This document shows, piece after piece, positions 27,048 through 36,184 of a DNA stretch of 64,000 bases. Position numbers and translations under genes: made by a program. This stretch comes from Gilliamella apicola (GTDB lineage: Bacteria; Pseudomonadota; Gammaproteobacteria; Enterobacterales; Orbaceae). Positions within the stretch are counted from its first letter, which is position 1. Every line of letters begins with the position of its first letter. The stretch lies in NCBI RefSeq assembly GCF_003202915.1, contig NZ_QGLP01000005.1:536721-600720 (forward strand), written 5' to 3'. The notes beneath the pieces are model-generated. The model saw only the letters and a program-made list of their open reading frames with translations. It made no database searches and was not told the DNA's origin.

Positions 27048-28436
27048 ATGAAGCTACATTATCGACACGAAATAAAAAACCTAATCACGTTAGCTATACC
27101 GGTCATGATTGCACAAATATCACAAACGGCAATCACGTTTGTCGATACAATTATGGCGGGTAATTATAGCAAAACAGCACTCTCAGGAGTAGCCATTGCT
27201 GTATCAATTTGGTTGCCTACTGTTTTGTTTGGTCAAGGATTATTAACGGTGTTAACACCTATAATCTCTAACTTAAATGGAGCAGCCAAACGTGAGCAGG
27301 TAGCCGATCAGACTCGTCAAGGAGTGGTGATCGCGTTAATATTATCCATCATTATGATGCTAATTTTGTACAATTCTGACAAAATAATTAGTCTAAGAAG
27401 CTCTACTGATCATCCAATTGATCCAGAGATGGTTGATGTAGCAGTCGCATTTTTACGCGCAATTATGTGGGGAGTACCTGCCTTCTTATTATTTTTAGTT
27501 TATCGTAATCAATGCGAAGGCTTATCTAACACCAAACCCGCTATGGTGATTATATTTATAGCACTACTTGCCAATATTCCGATTAATTATGTATTAATTT
27601 ATGGTAAGTTTGGATTGCCCGCTTTTGGCGGTGTTGGTTGTGGTATTACTGCCGCTATAATTTTTTGGTTAATGTTTGCTTTAATTCGTTTGTATACATT
27701 AACCGCAGCTAGCCAACGTGATATTCGCAAAACACCACTAACCAAACTCATTGATTTTGTTATCATCAAAAAAATAGTTATCCTCGGCATACCACTAGCA
27801 TTAGCTTATTTTTTTGAAATGAGTTTATTTGCGGTGGTCGCACTACTTATTGCGCCACTTGGTCAAATAACCGTCGCTGCGCATCAAATTATCTTCACTA
27901 TTAGTAGTTTAACGTTTGCTATACCATTATCTTTGGGGGTAGCAACCAGTATTCGTGTTGGTTACCTATTAGGTAAAAATAAACCGATACTTGCCAGACA
28001 AACTGCCTATATAAGTTTAGCAATATCTTTCATAATAGCCGTAATCGTGGCATTAATTCTGGTTATTTTTAGAACACCAATAATAACTATATTCACTCGT
28101 GAGATCGATGTAATAACTATCTGTCTACAACTGATTATTTTACTTGCCATCTATCAAGCATCAGATTATTTGCAAGTCGTAGCAAGTAATGTATTACGTG
28201 GTTATAAAGATACTAAAAGCATCTTTTTTATTACCCTAATCTCTTATTGGGGAGTCGGATTACCGGTTGGATATATTTTAGGATTAACCGATCTTGTTAT
28301 GCAGCCAATTGGCGCTGCCGGTTTTTGGATAGGAATTATATTAGGTCTAGCTGTAGCAGCATTCTTACTTATTGTTAGAATGGTCTACATTCAAAAACTA
28401 CCGCAAGATGTGATATTAAAAAGAGCCTCAAGATAA
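27048..28436 (+). CDS. mdtK: MATE-family multidrug efflux pump MdtK/NorM
   Basis: This 462-residue inner-membrane protein has twelve predicted helices and the MATE repeats (LAIPVMIAQISQTAITFVDTIMAG, and AFGGVGCGITAAI). It is close to E. coli MdtK (457 residues), a Na+ or H+ driven exporter of fluoroquinolones and cationic dyes. It starts 10 bases after rimO, suggesting co-transcription. A degraded copy of its 3' end lies at 35940-36113. Confidence 0.94.
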   Translation: MKLHYRHEIKNLITLAIPVMIAQISQTAITFVDTIMAGNYSKTALSGVAIAVSIWLPTVLFGQGLLTVLTPIISNLNGAAKREQVADQTRQGVVIALILSIIMMLILYNSDKIISLRSSTDHPIDPEMVDVAVAFLRAIMWGVPAFLLFLVYRNQCEGLSNTKPAMVIIFIALLANIPINYVLIYGKFGLPAFGGVGCGITAAIIFWLMFALIRLYTLTAASQRDIRKTPLTKLIDFVIIKKIVILGIPLALAYFFEMSLFAVVALLIAPLGQITVAAHQIIFTISSLTFAIPLSLGVATSIRVGYLLGKNKPILARQTAYISLAISFIIAVIVALILVIFRTPIITIFTREIDVITICLQLIILLAIYQASDYLQVVASNVLRGYKDTKSIFFITLISYWGVGLPVGYILGLTDLVMQPIGAAGFWIGIILGLAVAAFLLIVRMVYIQKLPQDVILKRASR

Positions 28437-28631
28437 TAAAAGTCAAAATTCCTCGCCAAATTTATCAAAAAATATTGAAAGTTTGGCGATTATTTTATCC
28501 GAAAATATTAATATTTATAACCAATTATAGTTTATTGAATAATAAGATCAAAAAATTAGACTTAATTTATAATAATTTCATATTGCCTAAAATTTATTTA
28601 CTTACTTATATAATTTTGCAACTTGTCAACT

Positions 28632-28676
28632 GATTGTTTTAAGATGGATTGTTTTAAAATAGATTGTTTTTGTGAC
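28632..28676 (+). repeat. Three tandem 15-bp repeats at a pseudogene start
   Basis: The unit GATTGTTTTAAGATG recurs as GATTGTTTTAAAATA and then GATTGTTTTTGTGAC. The third copy runs into the GTG start of the broken phosphoethanolamine-transferase gene. It may be a slippage product. Confidence 0.65.
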
Positions 28677-29958
28677 ATTCATCAAAAAAGAGTTATTTTT
28701 GCATACTGTTTGTACTAGTCTCTCTGTATTACTGTTTTACTTATTAGGTTATCCGCAACGATTTGATAGAATACTGCTTACTTATTTTTCTCTAATTTTT
28801 TTAGCTAGATTCACATTTTTCCGTTTTTTATTAGGATTATTAACTGTTATTGCTACACTTTATTTTACGATAGGATTTTATTATGGAAGTCCAAATGTTG
28901 CAGTGGTAAGTGCAGTATCAGAAACTGATATTGATGAAATACAAGAATTTTGTTCACAATTACCCATTTACTTTTATTTTATACCATTACTATTAGTCGT
29001 ATGTTTTATTCTTTTTTTTAGAAAATTTCAATTTTCTAAAATAGGAAATTATTACGTTATTACTATAGCATTACTTATCTGTCTTTATAGACCAGTCAAA
29101 GGTATCTTAAAATATCAACCAACTACATTTACTAGAATTACAACAACCGTATTAGATAATTTTAAATATCCTTTTTTTGAATTTTGTCTGGATTTATATT
29201 CAAGTGTAAAAATATATCTAACGGAAAAATAAGAACAGCTTAAGCAACTCCAACAAACTAATACAATACCTATTGTTTCGGTCAATCCTCAACATAAAAC
29301 TTATGTGGTTATCATTGGTGAAAGTGTTCGTAAAGATTATATGAGTGCTTACGGCTTTAAATATAACAATACCCCTTTTACCGATAATAATGCCTCATTA
29401 ATTTGGGATGGATTCATCGCTCCAGCATCAAATACCCAATCATCAATTCCGCAACTTATTGTTATGCATTTAATCGGTTCCCATCCGCATTTTTGTAAAA
29501 GATTGCAGTTTGATGTGCAATTTGATCTTAACAATAAAAACGTTTCCTGTTATGTCAGTAGTATTAAAGAAACGGATGACTTGCTAAAATCAACAGTAGA
29601 GATATTAAAAAAACATAATGAAGATTACTCTTTAGTTTACTTTGCAGATCATGGGCTTTCGCACACCGAACAATATCAAGACTTAAGACACAATTGGGAA
29701 TATCAAAATAGTTTTCAAGTACCATTGATTTTTTTTGATTCAGGTGAAACCAATCAGGTTAAAATTAATAAACAAATTTCAGGTTATCAATTCGTTTATT
29801 TATTAAGTCATTGGATGGGGATTCAATTGAATGTCCAACATGATTATATGCAATATGATTTGACTGATATACCAGAACAAAAGAATATTCAAATCAAAGA
29901 TTGGCAGAATAAACTATATCCATTTAATAATTTGAAAAAAGATCCTAATCCATTTTAA
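28672..29958 (+). pseudogene. Phosphoethanolamine-transferase-like gene, copy 1 (in-frame stop and internal deletion)
   Basis: The first 186 codons encode several membrane helices. A TAA at 29230-29232 follows, and the same frame then continues (EQLKQLQQ...YVVIIGESVRKDYMSAYGF) into a sulfatase-fold catalytic domain. IGESVRKDY carries the start of the active-site region and FADHGLSHTEQYQDLRHNW is the late metal-binding segment. Between SNTQSSIPQ and LIVMHLIGSHPHFCKR roughly 100 expected residues, retained in part in copy 2 at 40703, are missing. Family members add phosphoethanolamine to lipid A, heptose or glucans. The product is very unlikely to work. Confidence 0.85.
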
Positions 29959-29988
29959 ATAATCAATTTTTAGTTAAAAATCACTATA

Positions 29989-30018
29989 CCATCACTAAAT
30001 TAATAGTGATGGTTTTTT
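29989..30018 (+). terminator. Terminator after the broken transferase gene
   Basis: CCATCACTA and TAGTGATGG form a 9-bp stem with a 6-base loop, followed by six Ts on the plus strand. Confidence 0.85.
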
Positions 30019-30078
30019 AAATTGAGTATTACTAAAAATAAGTAAACCCTTATATATAAATCCATTTATTACCATCTA

Positions 30079-30432
30079 TTACTCAAAACAAATATCATCG
30101 CCAATATTTAATTCAGGGAAAACAGCTGGTTCAACTTCTATGGCACCTGGCAAGGTGCCATCATCACTTAATTTAAAATAGATAGAAATATGTCCTAATT
30201 CTTCAAAGTTTCTATTAGCCTCACTACCAACCTTTTTAATGGTATATTTATGTCTACCTAACCTAAATTCTTTACCCGCAACTAATGTTTGATTAGGCTT
30301 TTTATGAAACTCATGTATCACACAAATTTCACGTAAATCAGGTGTTGCCATTGGACCAAATAAAATAATAACTTTTTCTTCTTTGAATTCTGGAACAATA
30401 GAACCAATTTCAGTAATAATACTCTTTGCCAT
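30079..30432 (-). CDS. srlB: Glucitol-type PTS component EIIA
   Basis: This 117-residue protein matches the small glucitol/sorbitol-specific EIIA family (E. coli SrlB, 123 residues). The likely phosphohistidine lies in CVIHEFHKK near residue 40, and EFRLGRHKYTIKKVGSEA and ELGHISIYF are conserved. It relays phosphate from HPr to the EIIB domain of SrlE. It is the last gene of the operon 33772-30079. Because no sorbitol-6-phosphate dehydrogenase gene (srlD) is present, the real substrate may be another polyol. Confidence 0.9.
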   Translation of the reverse strand: MAKSIITEIGSIVPEFKEEKVIILFGPMATPDLREICVIHEFHKKPNQTLVAGKEFRLGRHKYTIKKVGSEANRNFEELGHISIYFKLSDDGTLPGAIEVEPAVFPELNIGDDICFE

Positions 30433-30450
30433 AATTAATCCTTTTAATAT

Positions 30451-31479
30451 TTAATACATTCCAAAACTCATTACCCATGCAACAACCACAGCTAATATTC
30501 CTGTTAGCATACGGCTATAGAGTACTGCTGGTACGCCAAATTGAACGGTTTTAGGCTCGGCTTCACCTAAAGATAAGCCAACCGGAATAAAATCACATCC
30601 AGCCTGCGCATTAATCGCAAATAACGCAGGTAGTGCATAAGCAACAGGTATTGCACCAATTGCAATTTGTGAACCAATCAAAACCCCAATAACTTGAGCA
30701 ATAACCGCTCCTGGCCCAAGGATTGGGGATAGAAATGGTAAGCTACAAATGAACGCAATTACCATCATCCCCCATATTGAACCAGCTAAAGGTGACAAGG
30801 TGGTAGCTATGATATGACCGATACCGGTGTAATTAATAATACCTATAAGCATGCTGATAAATGCCATAAAAGGAATAATATTTTTAATTAACATATCAGT
30901 CGAATCACGACCGGCTTGATAAAAGATTCCCATTGCTTTACCAATACCTCGGGATAATTTAATCAATAAGCCTTCTTTTTGATTTTGACGATGTTCACTC
31001 TTTATTTGTGCATATTTTTCTTTGAATTTTTCGCGATCCAAAACTGGATCTTCAGCCGTTTGTGTTTGCTGTTGTTCATTTTGCGCAGATGCTGTTGATT
31101 GTTCATTATGACCTTCTGATAGTTTTATGTTTTGAGGTTTAACGCCTGAAACAAAAACATCTTCAGTAATATGTTTTGCTAAAGGACCCGTTGGTGCTGA
31201 TGGAATAACATCAATAGTAGGAATTTTTTTCATTGGATAAACACCAATTCGAGCTGTTCCACCACAATCAATAATTGCGCACAGAATTTCATTTTCTGGA
31301 ATTGCATTTTTGAAACCATCTACCGCTTCCCCACCCGAAAGTTCTGCAATTCTTTGAGCAACTGGATGAATACCACCACCTGTTACAGAAAGTATCTTAT
31401 GTTTTTCAGCCGTTGGCGTTAAAGAAAAACCAGTTCCCCTGCCACCTTGACCTTTATCAATAATAATTGTTTTATACAT
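30451..31479 (-). CDS. srlE: Glucitol-type PTS component EIIBC (SrlE)
   Basis: This 342-residue protein has an N-terminal EIIB domain with the phosphocysteine motif [15 protein letters not shown] near residue 70. A glutamine- and glutamate-rich linker follows (about residues 120-155), then a membrane EIIC part with [30 protein letters not shown] and [18 protein letters not shown], all closely similar to E. coli SrlE. It is somewhat longer (342 against 319) because of the linker. It transports and phosphorylates the polyol together with SrlA and SrlB. Confidence 0.92.
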   Translation of the reverse strand: MYKTIIIDKGQGGRGTGFSLTPTAEKHKILSVTGGGIHPVAQRIAELSGGEAVDGFKNAIPENEILCAIIDCGGTARIGVYPMKKIPTIDVIPSAPTGPLAKHITEDVFVSGVKPQNIKLSEGHNEQSTASAQNEQQQTQTAEDPVLDREKFKEKYAQIKSEHRQNQKEGLLIKLSRGIGKAMGIFYQAGRDSTDMLIKNIIPFMAFISMLIGIINYTGIGHIIATTLSPLAGSIWGMMVIAFICSLPFLSPILGPGAVIAQVIGVLIGSQIAIGAIPVAYALPALFAINAQAGCDFIPVGLSLGEAEPKTVQFGVPAVLYSRMLTGILAVVVAWVMSFGMY

Positions 31480-31491
31480 AGCGTCACTCTC

Positions 31492-32013
31492 CTACAGATT
31501 TTTTTTACGTATCAAGAATCTGGTGATCATTTCAGTGATAACACCACGCATTAAAATAATGATAATACCAGCTAAAAAGTACCGAACAGAAAGACTTGAA
31601 ATGTTATAACCTGCATTCATAACACCATTTGCAATACCTAAATATACGAATAACTCACCAGCATTTGCATAAGGAAACATACCAGTTACAGGGTGCAAAA
31701 AAGAAACAACCGAATCATAAAAAGCCGGTTTTTGTTCTTCTTTAACAAAACGACCAAAAGTATAAGCCATTGGATTAGTCAGCATTAAAACAGATAGAAT
31801 TGGCATTAAACTGTAGCGCAATAACATATTTTTGGCCGAAAATTGAATCGCTTTAGTGACTCGTTGTTCACCAATAAAAGCGATTAGAGAATATGTAAAT
31901 GTCAGTAACACAATCAAAAGCGGGACAATATCTGTCATAAACCCAACAAAAACTTTCCCACCAGCCTGAAATAACCCAATAAAATGGGTTCCAAACCACT
32001 CAATATATTCCAT
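31492..32013 (-). CDS. srlA: Glucitol-type PTS component EIIC2 (SrlA)
   Basis: This 173-residue inner-membrane protein has about four hydrophobic helices and the family motifs WFGTHFIGLFQAGGKVF, MLTNPMAYTFGRFVKEEQKP and AGELFVYLGIANG. E. coli SrlA has 187 residues. It forms the membrane channel with the C-terminal part of SrlE, encoded 12 bases downstream. The order srlA-srlE-srlB is as in E. coli. Confidence 0.91.
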   Translation of the reverse strand: MEYIEWFGTHFIGLFQAGGKVFVGFMTDIVPLLIVLLTFTYSLIAFIGEQRVTKAIQFSAKNMLLRYSLMPILSVLMLTNPMAYTFGRFVKEEQKPAFYDSVVSFLHPVTGMFPYANAGELFVYLGIANGVMNAGYNISSLSVRYFLAGIIIILMRGVITEMITRFLIRKKNL

Positions 32014-32058
32014 TATTATCTCCTTTGTTGTTGTCTTGTAAGATTTTAATAAGTCAAA

Positions 32059-32445
32059 TTAAACAGGAAGTTGGTTTGTTCCCATTTTTATAATTGCTCT
32101 TTCTTCAAGAGAAAGTTTTCTAGTTTCACTTTCTTCTTTTAAATTGGTTAAAATTTGTGATAAGTGGCATCCATAGAATCTTGTTAATGGTTTAAATTTG
32201 GCAAAGATTGATTTTCCTTTCAAAAGTTGGCATTCCTTAACCATTTTATTTTCATCTATCACCATCACCACAATTGCGCTTGAACCTAACTTTTTACGTT
32301 CAATAGATGAATAAAGATGATAATTTTTAGAATTTGAATATTGTTGAGTGATGTTGTACATATATCTTTGATAATACCTAATTTGCATTAAACTCAATAT
32401 CGACTGTAAAACAAAAACAACACTGGCGATTATTACAATATTCAT
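32059..32445 (-). CDS. srlM: Glucitol operon activator-like protein (GutM/SrlM family)
   Basis: This 128-residue protein has one N-terminal membrane helix (IVIIASVVFVLQSILSL) and a basic cytoplasmic part containing KKLGSSAIVVMVIDENK, as in GutM/SrlM. In E. coli the protein acts as an accessory activator of the srl operon, though its mechanism is poorly known. In many operons it lies directly before srlA, as here. The ATG at 32445 has a TGAGG site and was preferred over an ATG five codons upstream. Confidence 0.82.
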   Translation of the reverse strand: MNIVIIASVVFVLQSILSLMQIRYYQRYMYNITQQYSNSKNYHLYSSIERKKLGSSAIVVMVIDENKMVKECQLLKGKSIFAKFKPLTRFYGCHLSQILTNLKEESETRKLSLEERAIIKMGTNQLPV

Positions 32446-32524
32446 GTTTACAAACCTCATTAAAACAACTTAACTTATAACGCTAAGAACTGCTGAATCT
32501 TATTACTCAGCAGTTCTTATATTT

Positions 32525-33772
32525 TTAACTAAAGACTTCATCTTGAAGTTTGCGTAACTTCCAAACTGTTGTTGTTTCATCTAAAACAACATCATCTTCA
32601 GTTAAAAACTTACCATTTGGTATATCTCGTTTGGCAACGACATTACCGCTGATAAGACCAATTGGAATATTTTTGTTTTTCTTCATATCCGCATGAGTTT
32701 CAATTACACCACGAACACAAAAACCACCAATGCCATCAAGTCTTTCACCAATCTTGATATCCTTTTTAACAACAGTAACTGTTTCAGATACTGGAGCACC
32801 ACAAGGAACAATAGCGGTATCATGATTTAAAATAGCTTTCGCAATAGTCATTGGTGTTTCAAGACTAGCTAAATGGAAAGGACGATATAAAATGTGATGA
32901 TCCCTATCACCTTTTTTCATTAAGTAATTCAATTCATTACTTACATTAGGATTTTGACCTTTAACAATAACAAAAATACCAGGAGCTAAACCATCAACAT
33001 ATTCAACAACGCCAAATTTATTAAGAACACCTCCATTTTCTTAAAGATTTAAATCTTTAAGTACTGAATCTAAATCGCCTTTGACACCATGCATGCCAAC
33101 TACATCTGGGATGAACCCCATTGCATTAGATAGTAAATTCATTTCTGCCATAGTCTTCGTTCCATCTTGGAATGCAGCTAACATGTGAGATGACATATGT
33201 TTTGAATCAGCTTCAGCTTGTGCTGTATCAGGGTTTGCTTCGATTTTTAATTTATTGTTTTTTCCTTTACCTACAACTAGAACTTCCATTCCCATTGATT
33301 TGGCAAATTCATACATTTCAAGTGTTGCTGCTGGTTCATCTCCATCAGAACCGGTATAGATAAGATCAGCGGCACTAAATAGTTTATGCATCAAAGGGCC
33401 TATTGTGATATCTATCTCAACATTAAGAAGAACTAAATGTTTTTTGGCTAATAATGTTTCTAATGCAATTTTTGCACCTACTTCAGGTACTCCTGTTGCA
33501 TCAACAATTATTTCAACATCTTTTGATTGAATTACTTCTTTAAAATTTTTAGAAACAAGAATATTATTTTCTTTACTGGCACTTGTCTTATAATCTTTTG
33601 CAGCTTGCTGTGCAGCTTCTAAATTGATATCACTAATTCCAGTTACACACATTCCCGGTATGGTAGCTATCTGCGCTATCATTCCTGTTCCCATTTGACC
33701 AGCACCAATAACCCCCACTCTAATTGGGTTGTCATTTTCTTCTCTTTGTAACAATTGTTTATAGACGGTCAT
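32525..33772 (-). pseudogene. NAD(P)-binding oxidoreductase with SAF domain, interrupted by in-frame TAA
   Basis: The first part (33772 down to about 33041) encodes a Rossmann domain (RVGVIGAGQMGTGMIAQI) and a homoserine-dehydrogenase-like core. A TAA then interrupts, and the same frame continues without shift (ENGGVLNKFGVVEYVDG, then YLMKKGDRDHHILYRPFHLASLE) into a C-terminal SAF-like domain ending near 32525. Together they would make about 415 residues. Such proteins accompany GutM and glucitol-type PTS genes in some Firmicutes, as I recall, and may oxidise the imported polyol phosphate. One base change explains the interruption. It is a pseudogene unless readthrough occurs. Confidence 0.82.
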
Positions 33773-33928
33773 TTTTGTTTTCTCCTTATGAAAATTAATA
33801 TTAAATAGATTTAACATCTATTTATCATAAAGATAACATAACAAATATTAACCACAATTAATAAAATACCATTATGTGACTTTTGTCACACTAAATGACA
33901 TTTATCTATAATGTTTAGATTTTGGCTA

Positions 33929-33961
33929 TAAAAAAGCCTCTTTATAACAATAAAGAGGCTT
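33929..33961 (-). terminator. Terminator after the srl-cluster regulator
   Basis: AAGCCTCTTTA and TAAAGAGGCTT form an 11-bp stem with a 6-base loop and a TTTTTT run on the minus strand. It separates the regulator gene from the operon below, whose promoter must therefore lie in 33773-33930. Confidence 0.88.
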
Positions 33962-33989
33962 GCTAACTGAAATTTAAATATTAAATTCG

Positions 33990-34937
33990 TTAAAAAGTGG
34001 TATTTAAAATATATTCAGCCATTTTGTCAGTCATCACAACAATATCAATAATGTTAGAATTTAAAGCCGCCACCACCGCTTTTTCTTTATTTTCACCTGA
34101 TACAATGGCAACCACGGTTGGAATTTCACGTAAATCCGCTAAACTTAAACCTATAATCCTCTGATTTATCGGGCTGTTAGCTTCTTCGCCGTCAGAAGTA
34201 TAAAAACGTGAATTACAATCGCCGACGACATCGTAATAACGAAACTCCTCAAGATCTTTGCTATTAATATAGCCAATCTCTTGCATAGTACTGTTATGAT
34301 AAGGATTTGCAATACCGACGATGGCCATATCAACAGTTTTACCTTCATTAATAACTTCATTTATATATTTATTTTTAGATAAATCTAATTTCATGGTTTG
34401 ATCTTCAACTAACGCCGGTGCATAAAGATATTTACAGGTACACTGCATTTTTTTCTTAAGATCATAACAAATTTGATTAGAGTGCAAGTCAACTTCTTCT
34501 GTCCCCATACCACCAATTAAGGGGACAATAACTAGCTCTTTATGCGTAATATAAGGAAATTCATTAACAAATTTTCTAATTGTTTTTCCCCATGAAATAC
34601 CTAATTTATTAACTTTCAAAATTCGTTTATTCAATGCATAAGCAGCCTTTTTGGCTAACCAATTAGAGGATTCTTCATAAGACAGATCATGGGTTGCAAC
34701 AACAATCGCTTCTTCGAGTTTAAATTTAGATTCAAGTTTTTGCTCTAATTCAACTGTATATGCAGTTTCATCTTTAATAAAAATTTCAACAATACCTAAA
34801 TCTTTAGCATCCTGTAATTTTTTTGAAATTATTGATCGTGAAATACCTATCTTTTGAGCTATTTGAGCTTGAGTCCAACCATACTGGTAATACCAAGTCG
34901 CAATTTTGACTAAATCTCGCTTTTCTTCCCATCTCAT
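33990..34937 (-). CDS. SorC-family transcriptional regulator of the srl-type operon
   Basis: This 315-residue protein has an N-terminal helix-turn-helix (YGWTQAQIAQKIGISRSIISK, about residues 19-39) and a SorC effector domain (GISWGKTIRKFV, VPLIGGMGTEEVD, QRIIGLSLADLREIP). It is about the size of LsrR and SorC. The gene is upstream of and co-directional with the PTS operon, separated by a terminator. It probably senses a phosphorylated polyol. It is a paralogue of the regulator at 15876, though clearly diverged. Confidence 0.88.
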   Translation of the reverse strand: MRWEEKRDLVKIATWYYQYGWTQAQIAQKIGISRSIISKKLQDAKDLGIVEIFIKDETAYTVELEQKLESKFKLEEAIVVATHDLSYEESSNWLAKKAAYALNKRILKVNKLGISWGKTIRKFVNEFPYITHKELVIVPLIGGMGTEEVDLHSNQICYDLKKKMQCTCKYLYAPALVEDQTMKLDLSKNKYINEVINEGKTVDMAIVGIANPYHNSTMQEIGYINSKDLEEFRYYDVVGDCNSRFYTSDGEEANSPINQRIIGLSLADLREIPTVVAIVSGENKEKAVVAALNSNIIDIVVMTDKMAEYILNTTF

Positions 34938-35443
34938 AAATCACTCCTGCCGATTTTTTGTAATTAACAATAGTTAATCAATATAACAAATGCTTTACCC
35001 ATAGTAACATAAATCGAAAAAAATCAAATATTAGCTTAGCGGTTAATCACTAATATTAGTAAAACACAGTTATGAAATTTAATAAACATACTTAAACAAA
35101 TTAAAAATAAATAACTTATTACACTTATCACATTTTGTGTTTGATTAACTGATGAGAGGAGTATTTGCTAAAATGATTCCGTTTTTGGCGATATTTTCAT
35201 ATGTCGAGATAAATGACTAAATTTAATTTTTTATATAATATAGCAACGAGAAGTATTCATCATATCAACTTAACAGAATGAATTAATTTAGTTGGACGTC
35301 TTTTGCTCACTAACATCAGATAATAATTAAACTATTTCGAGTATAGCTAAGGGATTATTAGCAGTCGTAAACTTTGAATTTAGCAAAATTGGTTATATAA
35401 AACGGAGAAATAAAGGGGAACTATCTCCCCCTTTTATTGCTAG
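34938..35443. other. Gene-free stretch left of the tal fragment
   Basis: No gene is visible. The final 30 bases (35411-35437) hold a C-rich hairpin similar to the terminator after intact tal at 44351, so the duplicated tal segment brought its terminator along. Confidence 0.5.
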
Positions 35444-35870
35444 TTAAAGCAAGGCGCTGATCATATCTTCAAGTTTACCCTGATCGACGGCAAAGGCACG
35501 AATTCCTTCTGCTAGTTTTTCCACTGCCATTGCATCACTGTTGTGTTGCCATCTAAATTCAGCTTCTGTCATTAATGCTGGACGTTCAACCACAGTTTGA
35601 TTTGGATTTAATTTCCGCTCAACTGGTGCATTGGATTGTTGCATTTCTGCCAATAAATTTGGGGAGATTGTTAAACGGTCACAACCCGCCAACGCTAATA
35701 TCTGATCGACTTTACGGAAGCTTGCTCCCATCACTATCGTTTTGTAACCATGTTGCTTATAATAGTTATAAATATTACGAACCGATACCACCCCAGGATC
35801 TTGATCGGCAACATAAGGCTCAATCGGTTTCTTCGCTTGATACCAATCATAAATACGACCAACAAATGTT
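35444..35870 (-). pseudogene. 3' fragment of a transaldolase gene
   Basis: About 140 C-terminal codons are nearly identical to the 3' part of the intact transaldolase at 44386, with only scattered substitutions, and remain open in frame. Similarity stops abruptly near 35870. The catalytic lysine region and the N-terminal two-thirds of the barrel are absent, so it cannot work alone. The high similarity suggests a recent duplication or ongoing gene conversion. Confidence 0.92.
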
Positions 35871-35939
35871 AAGGTATTACGAAGTCATAAAAACACTAAA
35901 AGTGTTTTTACATTACTCTTATTGATGAGTTGAATTACC

Positions 35940-36113
35940 GGATAGATATAACAAAGGATTAACCGATCTTATTATATAGTCAATTGGCGTAGCTGATTTT
36001 TTGGATAAGAATAATATCAGTATTAGCTGTAACAACATTTTTCTTTATTGCTAAAATGATCAACAGTAAAAAGCAACCACTGAAAGTAATTTTTAAAAAT
36101 AGACTCTAAATAA
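35940..36113 (+). pseudogene. 3' fragment of an mdtK gene
   Basis: This degraded stretch aligns with the last 55-60 codons of mdtK (28260-28436), sharing AGGATTAACCGATCTT, CAATTGGCG and TTTTTGGATA. Stops and indels break the frame. It lies beside the transaldolase fragment, so two gene tails from opposite ends of this region are joined here. Confidence 0.82.
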
Positions 36114-36184
36114 TATATAACATTAAAAGGATTAACATAATTTTTGCTTCAATTATACAAAAATAAGTTAATCCATTATAGTAG

